This document shows, piece by piece, positions 33,301 to 39,868 of a stretch of DNA of 39,868 bases (positions are counted from its first letter, which is position 1; each line of letters opens with the position of its first letter). The translations under genes were made by a program, and so were the position numbers. This DNA comes from a methanotrophic endosymbiont of Bathymodiolus puteoserpentis (Logatchev) (GTDB taxonomy: Bacteria > Pseudomonadota > Gammaproteobacteria > Methylococcales > Methylomonadaceae). Under the pieces are notes generated by a model. It saw only the letters and a list, made by a program, of their open reading frames with translations. It did not search any database and had not been told where the DNA came from. The stretch spans positions 1-39,868 of the forward strand of contig NZ_FQTQ01000189.1 of the NCBI RefSeq assembly GCF_900128525.1. The letters are read 5' to 3'.

Positions 33301-35359
33301 GAAAGTTATCAGCAACGACTTTATCACCTTTTTTGCCAAACTTCGTTTTAATGGTTTCATGAATAGCATTTAAAATATCATCTTTACTTTTGCCCGCATT
33401 TTTGGCGATTGGCGAGGACTCAAAGAATGCGCCTTGGAAAGCAATACCTTGCATACGAAATTGTAAATCAGGGTGGTTTGTTTCTTCGCGTGCAATTTTA
33501 AAACCATCTAAGTAAGCCACTTTGATATTTTTATCAACAAGATACTGTTGTGAAGCTTTTGGAAAAGTACGCCATACTTCTTCAGGTGTATCCAGGCTGC
33601 TTTGGATAATAAACACACCATTTTTATTGAGACCTGCTAGAGGGTTAGAGTGCGTAAAAACATTGGGATCAGGTGAGATAACGACATCGACGTGTGTATA
33701 TTCACAGGCAATACGAATGGGTTCAGGTGCGGCTGATAAGAAGTAGGTTGTTGGCTGACCTTTTTTTTCAGAACCGTATTTAGGGTTGGCTTTGATATGG
33801 TAATCAAGCAAATCAAATAAGGTCATGGCGAGATTTTTACCCATGGTCACTGCGCCCCAGCCACCGACAGAGTGCATGCGCACAGTTAATGCATCTTTAG
33901 GCATTAAATTGGGATTTTCTGAGCCTTTTAAGGCTAAATCACGAATAGCGGGGTAAGCATCAATAACAGATTGTTGTTGTAACTCTTGTTTGGGGGAAAA
34001 TGCTTGGGCGCGGACAAACTCTATACCAAGATAAAAGAATTTTTTGTGCTTGCCTTCCGGTAGCATATTTTCCACGACGGCGATAATGCCTTCGGGTTGT
34101 AAGTCGCGGCTACCTAGACCAAAACAAGCGGAATAGAGCGGCGAAGTATCGGTAACTTTATTGTAAGACGCATATTGAGGAAAAGGCGTCGCTTTAGAGT
34201 GGCCGTTTTCAAAGCCTTTGACCATGGCGTTGCGAATTTCAGACATTAACGGTAAATCTTCGGATAATGGCTGGTCGGTGCGTTCCATGACCGTAATACC
34301 TTTACGTCCTTTGGCAACAGCAGAAATTAAATCGCCAGGGAAAGGGCGGAATTGAGTCATATTGACCACGCCGACTTTAATATTACGTGTTTTGCGTAAA
34401 TAATCGGCAGTTGCTTCGGCAGTATGGATCACGCTGCCTTGGGCAATAATTAAATAATCTGCATCGGCACAGCGATATTGACCAATACGATGATAGCGAC
34501 GGCCAGTGAGCTCATACCATTCATCCATACAGTCGTCAGTGAATTTTTCGATATGATCGAAAAAGTAGGGACGCTGACCTGCTACTGATTGCATATAAGC
34601 ATCTTGGTTTTGCACTACGCCGGACATAATGGGGCGGTCAACATCCCATACTGCGGGTATACGGCGGCGTGAATCGCCATATAAAATACGTTGTGCTGGT
34701 GTAGGACAGTTAATAATATCCTCAGGCAGACCTAAAAATTCTTCAATTAACTCGCGCTCAGGTAGTTGTAAATCTTCGATTAAATGTGAGGTTAAAAAGC
34801 CATCTTGAGCAACGGCTGCAGGGTTTAGGCTTAATTCAGCCACTTTACGAGCAATGATATTTAAGTCAGCTGCTTCTTGGTTATCTTTAGCAAATACTTG
34901 AATAAATCCCGTGTCATCCATACAGTGATAGTCGTCATGACCGCAATGTACGTTTAGCGTAGCTTTAGTCAGTGCGCGGCAAGCAATATTTAATACATAG
35001 GGCAGGCGTTTTCCAACCGCAGCATATAAAGACTCATGCATATAGGCGATGCCTTGCGATGAGCTAAAATTAGTGGCGCGCAGACCTGTCATTGATAAGC
35101 CAGCCGTCATAGCTGCTGCGGCATGTTCGCCTTCGGGTTCAATAAAAATAAGAGGCCGTTCAGAGATATTGATATGACCTTTGCTTTTTTCTTCTGCCCA
35201 TAACTCTCCCATTTCCGTCGCGGGGGTAATGGGAAAAGCACCTGCTGCATCACTGGACTCTCGTTCACACATAATTACAGCAGCATTGCCATCCATTGCC
35301 ATACGTAGGCCGGGGTACTTAAATTGTTTGTCTTGTTTTTTCTTGCCAAAAATAGCCAT
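30344..35359 (-). CDS. nifJ: NifJ-type pyruvate (2-oxoacid):ferredoxin/flavodoxin oxidoreductase with fused C-terminal ferredoxin domain
   Basis: The 1671-residue protein shows the whole PFOR core in one chain. An N-terminal domain (GAFPITPATEMGE) is followed by a gamma-type domain around 480-690 and two 2x[4Fe-4S]-type motifs (CTACGDCYTVCP near 785-800 and CKGCMECVQVCP near 928-940). Then come a Cys motif CGDGACLGCG near 1000 and the TPP-binding domain (GGDGAMYDIGFQNLS and QVYSNTGGQACTSG, near 1225-1260). Ordinary NifJ is about 1170-1200 residues. The extra length includes an Ala/Pro linker (about 1510-1590) and a final ferredoxin-like domain (C-T-T-C-D-E-C plus one later Cys). It likely oxidises pyruvate to acetyl-CoA and passes electrons to its own ferredoxin. 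RnfB is encoded 173 bp upstream. Confidence 0.92.
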   Translation of the reverse strand: MAIFGKKKQDKQFKYPGLRMAMDGNAAVIMCERESSDAAGAFPITPATEMGELWAEEKSKGHINISERPLIFIEPEGEHAAAAMTAGLSMTGLRATNFSSSQGIAYMHESLYAAVGKRLPYVLNIACRALTKATLNVHCGHDDYHCMDDTGFIQVFAKDNQEAADLNIIARKVAELSLNPAAVAQDGFLTSHLIEDLQLPERELIEEFLGLPEDIINCPTPAQRILYGDSRRRIPAVWDVDRPIMSGVVQNQDAYMQSVAGQRPYFFDHIEKFTDDCMDEWYELTGRRYHRIGQYRCADADYLIIAQGSVIHTAEATADYLRKTRNIKVGVVNMTQFRPFPGDLISAVAKGRKGITVMERTDQPLSEDLPLMSEIRNAMVKGFENGHSKATPFPQYASYNKVTDTSPLYSACFGLGSRDLQPEGIIAVVENMLPEGKHKKFFYLGIEFVRAQAFSPKQELQQQSVIDAYPAIRDLALKGSENPNLMPKDALTVRMHSVGGWGAVTMGKNLAMTLFDLLDYHIKANPKYGSEKKGQPTTYFLSAAPEPIRIACEYTHVDVVISPDPNVFTHSNPLAGLNKNGVFIIQSSLDTPEEVWRTFPKASQQYLVDKNIKVAYLDGFKIAREETNHPDLQFRMQGIAFQGAFFESSPIAKNAGKSKDDILNAIHETIKTKFGKKGDKVVADNFRTVQRGFTETKHLDVAAMTVGDVAPSAVKIEKTAPLMLLQKPANDDPTSDIHRFFEQTGTNYINGRANDNLADPFMALSIIPAASGIYRDMTQIRVEHPVWIPENCTACGDCYTVCPDSAIPGLINSVNEVFETNIKRIEKTGKTVKHLRRAIRTVEKKYHALTANKSEGTVLDPIFNKSIGETIKEYPEPEQAEVRQEFDWFKEAMGDFKFAITKPYHDAINKCTPNNGGLFSITINPMTCKGCMECVQVCPDEALAPTPQTPESIQTLRNDWEYWNDLPTSNPKYKRIDDLDEKIGALTTMMLDKRTYSSMNCGDGACLGCGEKTIVHLFTGTVTALMQPRAKKQVAKIEQLITGMEKHIRLKLSEKLDISDIEAVEAAIDANKNVDLTLTNLSRSLSAGKASDPIDAKWLKWASQIVAKLKHLKWQYTQGVTGNGRVEMGITNSTGCSSVWGSTFPFNPYPFPWANNLFQDAPSLAMGVFEGHMIKMAEGFKAIRMAELEIAGKYDKDESDHFFKYFDWHQFSEEEYLMCPPVVTVGGDGAMYDIGFQNLSRSIMSGMPLKILILDTQVYSNTGGQACTSGFTGQVSDMAPYGTEWKGKTERRKEMSLISMAHRTTYTLQSSIAHPNHLIEGYIDGLNYRGPAIFNIYAVCQPEHGVADDAADMQSKLAVEARAYPLMTYDPREDDTWEKSMSLKGNPDLDKDWTSYELQFVDEYGIEDTMTVPLTFADWAMTEGRFQKHFKFIAPSQWHDDMVPLHEFIDLSHDDMADHTPYVYAVHPDSNTLVRVGIDPEIVHATIERRNFWRTLKGLAGEDKEIIDTDAIAAQAKAEMAASIASNLMSIAGGDGGDVSALASALAAAPAANAPQVAAPTPTSPAKAESSGGAATPQAESPAAPAAGGHEPVWIETPDCTTCDECVDINPKIFKYNEDKKAIVIDPTAGTFEDIVKAAEKCTAVIIHPGTPWNPNEKNLDKLIKRAEKFQ

Positions 35360-35532
35360 GCGACTTCCTTCTTAGATGGTTTGTTTTGTTATGCTATATA
35401 AATAGAATACTTTTTTTGGTAACTTCTTATTATCCACAGGTACTTGAGATAGTAAGGGTGTGCTTCTATCGTTAGCGTACCCGACCCTACACACTATGTG
35501 TACCCGTTAAAAAATGAGAATTTACGTTTATT
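35360..35532 (-). promoter_or_regulatory. 173-bp spacer between rnfB and nifJ
   Basis: It contains ACACA-CTA-TGTGT, a short palindrome at about 35489-35501, and an AGAAGGAAG ribosome-binding site just upstream of the nifJ start. A separate nifJ promoter here is possible; co-transcription from rnfB is also possible. No gene is visible. Confidence 0.35.
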
Positions 35533-36417
35533 TTACCCTAAAGGTAAAGCATCAGTTCGATGCGGTTTTGCACCTTCTTTGCCTTTGCTGGCATGAGTAG
35601 AACCTAGCTTACTATCCAACCAGACAATGGCGCCGGTTGGACAGCGCTCTATAGGTGTGCGGTCAACTTCAAAATCCTGATATTTTTCATAATCAATAAC
35701 CGCTAAATTGTTTTTAATTTCTATTAAGCCTTTAGGTGCATCAACGACGCATTTTTCGCATGCGGTACAAGCAACTTCACATTCTTGTTGAGCTGTGTCG
35801 CCTTCATCTAAACTTTTGCAAGCAACGTATAACTTTTGGCTGACTGGCATGAGTGAAAATAAGTCTTTAGGGCAGACGACGACGCAATCATTACACGCCG
35901 TGCACTTATCTTCAATAACAATAGGTAGCCCATGTTCATCCATATAAATGGCATCAAAATCACAGACATCAGCACAATCTCCTAAGCCTAAACAGCCCCA
36001 ACTGCAACCTTTGCCTCCGCCAGAGACGACCGATGCTGCTTGACAAGATTTTAAGCCTTCATATTTTGCTCGTGTATAAGCAACATGCGTACCACCTGCA
36101 CAAGCTAAACGGGCGACGACTTTTTCATGATCGTCCATGCCTATCCCTAAGTAAGCTGCAATTTCTGCATTACCTTCGGGTGAGTTTACAGTACATGCCG
36201 ATGGGTTTTTTGTGCCCTCTACCACTGCTTCAGCAAAGGGGCGGCAGCCAGGCGTCCCGCAAGCACCGCATTGCGCTTGAGGTAGCATCTCGTCTACTTC
36301 TGCTATACGCGGATCTTCATAGACAAACAATTTTTTGTTGGCAAAGGCTAATATGATGGCTAGGACCGTTCCTAGTGCAATCATAAATAAAGCGGCGGAG
36401 ACTATAGTCGATAACAT
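35533..36417 (-). CDS. rnfB: RnfB-type iron-sulfur protein
   Basis: The 294-residue protein has an N-terminal membrane anchor (about 1-28), then the RnfB Fe-S domain with C50, C53, C58 and C75 (QCGACGTPGC..AC). Ferredoxin-type clusters follow: C138-x3-C142-x5-C148-x3-C152 and C172-C175-C178-C182, plus a further Cys group near 213-225. RnfB is the ferredoxin-oxidising subunit of the Rnf complex. No other rnf gene is visible here, so it is either a stray subunit or the electron acceptor of the adjacent NifJ. The C-terminal tail is Lys/His-rich. The gene is transcribed in the same direction as nifJ. Confidence 0.9.
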   Translation of the reverse strand: MLSTIVSAALFMIALGTVLAIILAFANKKLFVYEDPRIAEVDEMLPQAQCGACGTPGCRPFAEAVVEGTKNPSACTVNSPEGNAEIAAYLGIGMDDHEKVVARLACAGGTHVAYTRAKYEGLKSCQAASVVSGGGKGCSWGCLGLGDCADVCDFDAIYMDEHGLPIVIEDKCTACNDCVVVCPKDLFSLMPVSQKLYVACKSLDEGDTAQQECEVACTACEKCVVDAPKGLIEIKNNLAVIDYEKYQDFEVDRTPIERCPTGAIVWLDSKLGSTHASKGKEGAKPHRTDALPLG

Positions 36418-36663
36418 AGTTAAAACTTTATATAGGGTAATTCAATAGAAATATGACGATCTATTATGGGCAAAGAGCTTATCTTTAACGTTCATTTTAA
36501 CACGAGACATCTTGAAAACAGTAAAGCAGAATGTTTTGTCTTTAAATGGGCTTATATTTTTTACCATTTTAAGGTGGGGCATAATGACTGGGGTAAGCTA
36601 TTTACGCAGCAGTGATAGCTAAAGCGATTACACTCCTACAAGAGGTGGTGCAACTGTTGTCTG
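36418..36663. other. 246-bp gap with a REP-like unit
   Basis: Contains the upstream region of rnfB and the REP-like palindrome at 36611-36640. No gene is visible. Confidence 0.5.
36611..36640. repeat. REP-like palindrome, copy 2
   Basis: The minus strand reads GTAGGAGTGTAATCGCTTTA, then GCTATCACT, an imperfect palindrome. It resembles the minus strand of 7384-7412 with one gap and a few substitutions. The GTAG-type start is typical of REP units served by RAYT proteins. Confidence 0.4.
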
Positions 36664-37377
36664 TTAGCCAGTAGTTTTAAATCGGCGGTTAATTATTTCC
36701 CAGTCAATATGATGCATATATTTTTCAATATATTGAGTTTTATTATTTTTATAATCGGTGTAATAAGCATGTTCGTAAACATCAATGATGATTAAGGGGC
36801 TTGCCATCCAGAGTATACCAGTTGCATGTTTATCACTGGGTATATTGAATAGTTTTCCATTAAGTTGATGATAGGCAAGTGTTGCCCATCCAGAGGATGA
36901 TTTGGCACAGGCTTGAAAGTCAGCCATCCATTTATCCATAGAGCCAAATCTTTTTTTAATAGCTGCGGTGATTTCAGCTGTTGGGCTATGGGGTGTTGTC
37001 GTCATACCATCAAAATAAAGTTCGTGTAATAACACACTATCTGCTTTATTGACTCTAGCACGCTGTAGTGCGCCATAAGCATCAGCGTTAAGTGAGGTTC
37101 CGTCGTGAATACTTGATTGTAAGGTTGCCTCAGCGGCAAGGTAGCCGCGTAAAGCACCGCCATAGTGCGCGTCATGATGTGGGGTAAGTTGCTCTGCACT
37201 TAGAAATCCAGGGATGGATTTATAAGGCAGCGGCTTGCTTAATCCCGTCAGTAAACCGCCATTATAAAGTAGGTTTTCTTGTTTTGTTTTTGCGCTTGCT
37301 ATATGCGGTAGCAACAGTGCTCCAGCACTTGCGCTAAGTGAGGCTGATAATAATTTGCGTCGAGTTATGTTAGTCAA
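36664..37377 (-). CDS. Fe/Mn superoxide dismutase with Tat signal
   Basis: I start the gene at TTG 37377 because AGGAAA lies 7 bases upstream. An in-frame ATG at 37440 would add 21 residues but has only a C-rich run before it. The N-terminus reads TNITRRKLLSASLSASAGALLLP, a twin-arginine signal peptide. The mature part has the SOD layout: LLYNGG, TPHHDAHYGG with a metal-ligand His, LLHELYFDGM, SSSGWATLAYH, and IDVYEHAYYTDYKN with the last Asp/His ligands. It converts superoxide to hydrogen peroxide, and Tat export implies a periplasmic site and folding with metal before export. Fe versus Mn cannot be decided. It is encoded after the truncated PEP-synthase-like gene, on the same strand. Confidence 0.88.
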   Translation of the reverse strand: MTNITRRKLLSASLSASAGALLLPHIASAKTKQENLLYNGGLLTGLSKPLPYKSIPGFLSAEQLTPHHDAHYGGALRGYLAAEATLQSSIHDGTSLNADAYGALQRARVNKADSVLLHELYFDGMTTTPHSPTAEITAAIKKRFGSMDKWMADFQACAKSSSGWATLAYHQLNGKLFNIPSDKHATGILWMASPLIIIDVYEHAYYTDYKNNKTQYIEKYMHHIDWEIINRRFKTTG

Positions 37378-37522
37378 AATAGGGTTTCCTATCAATTTTA
37401 GAGTGGTAACATTATGGCTATCGTTTAAGCTGGCACTCATTTTGGGGGGGCTTATGATGCGACAGGATACGGAATACGTATCCTGTAGTGGTATTCAGCC
37501 TTAACTATATAGTTTGAGTTAT

Positions 37523-37835
37523 TTAGTCAATCCAGGGGCGAGTCTGTTTAATCGCTAATTTTCCACGGCTACCATCTGTTGTTTCTGTGATTTTAAATTC
37601 AACATCCATAGCAAAATTATCGTCTCCTTGATATAAGTTTTTGAAGTGACTGTGAATAATCAATAGAATATCACGTAACTGATCAACTTCGCCTTGTAGT
37701 AAGACATTTTCCGTCTCGACAGGAGCGCCATAAACGTACTGCACATTAGAGTGTCTTATATATTGAGTCTCCCAAGAAAAACCTCTGATTGAAGCAGGTA
37801 AATGAGTCATAATAAATTCATCGGGTATGGGGTTA
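37523..37835 (-). pseudogene. C-terminal stump of a PEP-synthase/pyruvate phosphate dikinase-like enzyme
   Basis: About 100 residues on the minus strand end in FAMDVEFKITETTDGSRGKLAIKQTRPW. This is the usual end of PEP/pyruvate-binding domain proteins (DVEFK..G.L.IKQ-RP). The gene is cut at 37835/37836 by the ISAzo13-type element, and all catalytic regions are missing. The GTG that opens this frame belongs to the IS end. It is a broken gene. Confidence 0.7.
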
Positions 37836-39160
37836 GGAATGAGCACAAATTAATTTAGGCAAGTTCAATTTAAGAATTATAATGATGCAACTCATAAACT
37901 TTATTTAAAATCGACCCAAGATAAAACCTTACTCAAAAGAAATTGAAGCGCAGATGCGAGAATTGTATAGCCGTCTGCCAGAGAAAAGTAGACGCTTATA
38001 TGCAGGTGTCGAAGCCTTAAAACTTCTCTATGGAGGCATCAGCTATATCGCCGAACTTTTTGGCTGTTCGCGAGATACCATATCGTTGGGGATTAAAGAA
38101 CTAGCCGAAGCAGAAACTTTGCCCAAAAACCGCAACAGGAAAGCAGGTGGAGGCCGGAAGCTTGCGCTTGAAAAGGAACCTGATCTTAATGATGTTTTTC
38201 TGGCTTTAATAAAAGAGCATACGGCAGGTGACCCGATGGATGAAACGAAAAAATGGACTAATTTGACCTGTGCCAAAATTGGCTCTTTACTGGCTGAAGA
38301 GGGTTTTAAAGTCAGTCGTAATATCGTCAGAAAACTATTAAAAAAGAATGACTATGTGAAGCGTAAGGCCTTGAAGAATAAGGCGGCTGGCGGGCATGTA
38401 AATCGTAATGCACAATTTGAGAATATTGCTGAATTACGAACTTTATATACTTCTGCGGGTAATCCTGTCATCAGCGTGGACACCAAGAAAAAGGAGCTGA
38501 TAGGTAATCTGTTTCGCGAAGGTAGGGTCTATACTACTGAAACAGTTGAAGTTTATGATCATGATTTTCCGTCATTAGCTGAGGGGGTTGCCGTGCCTCA
38601 TACACTTTATGATATTGAGCGAAATGAAGCCTATGTCAATATTGGAACGAGTCGTGACACCAGTGAGTTTTCCTGTGATTCGATTTGTCACTGGTGGCGC
38701 ACGTACGGCATTACCTACTACCCTCTAGCATCATCCATTTTATTGCTAATGGATGGTGGCGGTAGTAACTCTTCGAGGCACTATATTTTCAAACAAGATT
38801 TACAGGCTTTGGCGGATGAAATAGGCATTAAAATACGGATAGCACATTATCCGCCGTATACGTCTAAATGGAATCCCATTGAGCATCGGGTATTTCCTCA
38901 TATTACACGCGAGTTATCCGGTATGATTTTAATCAGCCATCTATTTATGAAAGAGCTAATAGAAAAGACAACGACAAAAGCAGGATTAAAAGTCTTTGCC
39001 TGTATTTTTAACAAAGTTTATAAAACGGGCAGAAAAGTTGCAGAGGGTTTTAAAGAGTCAATGCGAATTGTATTTGATGAGCACCTGAGGCAATGGAATT
39101 ATACTGCCATTCCTGACGCAACAACTTTATAAGTTGCCTAAGTTATTTCATGCACATTCC
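37836..39160 (+). mobile_element. Complete ISAzo13-type insertion sequence
   Basis: The 1325-bp element runs from GGAATGAGCAC at 37836 to GTGCATTCC-type repeat end at 39160; the two ends share an imperfect inverted repeat of about 30 bp (GGAATGxGCA..TTAGGCAAxTT). It carries one intact transposase. The flanks do not form a target duplication: left flank is a PEP-synthase-like gene, right flank a second copy of the same element. A deletion or recombination between copies is therefore likely. Confidence 0.92.
37954..39132 (+). CDS. ISAzo13-family transposase
   Basis: The 392-residue protein begins with a helix-turn-helix segment (LYGGISYIAELFGCSRDTISLGIKEL). A second DNA-binding region (CAKIGSLLAEEGFKVSRNIVRKLLKK) and a DDE domain follow, the latter with VISVDTKKKELIGN, LLMDGGGSNSS and PPYTSKWNPIEHRVFPHI. 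The family assignment rests on these signatures. It is full length. The same protein's N-terminal half occurs again at 39161-39727. Confidence 0.9.
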   Translation: MRELYSRLPEKSRRLYAGVEALKLLYGGISYIAELFGCSRDTISLGIKELAEAETLPKNRNRKAGGGRKLALEKEPDLNDVFLALIKEHTAGDPMDETKKWTNLTCAKIGSLLAEEGFKVSRNIVRKLLKKNDYVKRKALKNKAAGGHVNRNAQFENIAELRTLYTSAGNPVISVDTKKKELIGNLFREGRVYTTETVEVYDHDFPSLAEGVAVPHTLYDIERNEAYVNIGTSRDTSEFSCDSICHWWRTYGITYYPLASSILLLMDGGGSNSSRHYIFKQDLQALADEIGIKIRIAHYPPYTSKWNPIEHRVFPHITRELSGMILISHLFMKELIEKTTTKAGLKVFACIFNKVYKTGRKVAEGFKESMRIVFDEHLRQWNYTAIPDATTL

Positions 39161-39727
39161 TTCGCGAAACAGATTACCTATCAGCTCCTTTTTCTTGGTG
39201 TCCACGCTGATGACAGGATTACCCGCAGAAGTATATAAAGTTCGTAATTCAGCAATATTCTCAAATTGTGCATTACGATTTACATGCCCGCCAGCCGCCT
39301 TATTCTTCAAGGCCTTACGCTTCACATAGTCATTCTTTTTTAATAGTTTTCTGACGATATTACGACTGACTTTAAAACCCTCTTCAGCCAGTAAAGAGCC
39401 AATTTTGGCACAGGTCAAATTAGTCCATTTTTTCGTTTCATCCATCGGGTCACCTGCCGTATGCTCTTTTATTAAAGCCAGAAAAACATCATTAAGATCA
39501 GGTTCCTTTTCAAGCGCAAGCTTCCGGCCTCCACCTGCTTTCCTGTTGCGGTTTTTGGGCAAAGTTTCTGCTTCGGCTAGTTCTTTAATCCCCAACGATA
39601 TGGTATCTCGCGAACAGCCAAAAAGTTCGGCGATATAGCTGATGCCTCCATAGAGAAGTTTTAAGGCTTCGACACCTGCATATAAGCGTCTACTTTTCTC
39701 TGGCAGACGGCTATACAATTCTCGCAT
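39161..39727 (-). pseudogene. Truncated ISAzo13-family transposase
   Basis: The first about 190 codons are identical in protein sequence to the gene at 37954, including VSVDTKKKELIGNLFREG. The frame then runs into the terminal repeat of the neighbouring element and stops at 39143. The DDE domain is incomplete. Confidence 0.9.
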
Positions 39728-39845
39728 CTGCGCTTCAATTTCTTTTGAGTAAGGTTTTATCTTGGGTCGATTTTAAATAAAGTTTATGAGTTGCATCATT
39801 ATAATTCTTAAATTGAACTTGCCTAAATTAATTTGTGCTCATTCC
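39161..39845 (-). mobile_element. 5' half of a second ISAzo13-type element
   Basis: The minus strand from 39845 reproduces the first 685 bp of the complete element, down to transposase codon NLFREG, where the right end of the complete element begins at 39160. Its 3' half is missing. Outside its own left end, at 39846, lies sequence of a third copy in the same orientation, so this copy had inserted into another element. Confidence 0.92.
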
Positions 39846-39868
39846 TTACTACCGCCACCATCCATTAG
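39846..39868 (-). mobile_element. Remnant of a third ISAzo13-type copy at the window edge
   Basis: The last 23 bases are the exact reverse complement of 38746-38768 in the complete element, the LMDGGGSN catalytic region of the transposase. The copy continues beyond the window. Confidence 0.8.

Overview
The window looks like accessory chromosomal DNA from an AT-rich, IS-laden gammaproteobacterium. Gene content and protein style (large NifJ-type 2-oxoacid:ferredoxin oxidoreductase next to a stand-alone RnfB, a DUF4266/DUF3570/ApbE cluster, a DUF4956/VTC operon, OprP-type porin) remind me of methane-oxidising Methylococcales. That is an inference: no methane-oxidation gene is visible. Both window edges lie in copies of one ISAzo13-type element, so the window is probably a contig that broke at repeats.

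Layout, left to right. (1) 1-506: an IS end cuts a cytochrome-like gene, leaving its C-terminal part. (2) 742-6718, plus strand: an intact paralogue of that gene (secreted, Asp-rich repeats, Pro-Ala spacer, CX4CH haem motif), a TlpA-like thioredoxin, a DUF4266 lipoprotein, a DUF3570 barrel, ApbE and DsbD. Together they look like a periplasmic thiol, haem and flavin maturation cluster. (3) 7498-17563, plus strand: DUF4956 membrane protein, an HlyD-like adaptor fused to a beta-propeller-like domain, a TolC-like outer-membrane protein, a VTC-domain polymerase and a secreted phytase-like esterase. I read this as one envelope-spanning system, possibly for polyphosphate or another polyanion. It is broken in two genes by an IS66 element (8-bp target duplication) and an ISAs1 element (10-bp duplication); both genes rejoin in frame when the elements are removed.

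(4) 17564-23025: a graveyard with a secreted unknown protein, a GNAT acetyltransferase, a ParE/antitoxin pair, 3' ends of two different group II introns, an intact ISL3 element plus a 123-bp fragment of its left end, and relics of IS66-type and IS256 transposases. (5) 23891-29092, plus strand: a P-loop NTPase, an ABC exporter, an alpha/beta hydrolase and an OprO/P porin, preceded by a good sigma-54-type promoter match. Their joint function is unknown. (6) 29236-29460: a decayed REP-associated (Y1) transposase; two REP-like palindromes lie elsewhere in the window. (7) 29507-37835, minus strand: a small secreted His/Gly-rich protein, NifJ with an extra C-terminal ferredoxin domain, RnfB, a Tat-exported Fe/Mn superoxide dismutase, and the C-terminal stump of a PEP-synthase-like enzyme. 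(8) 37836-39868: a complete ISAzo13-type element abutting a half copy, which itself sits in a third copy.

The most interesting items are the DUF4956/adaptor-propeller/TolC/VTC/phytase operon, the sigma-54-linked NTPase/ABC/hydrolase/porin operon, and the ferredoxin-fused NifJ with RnfB.
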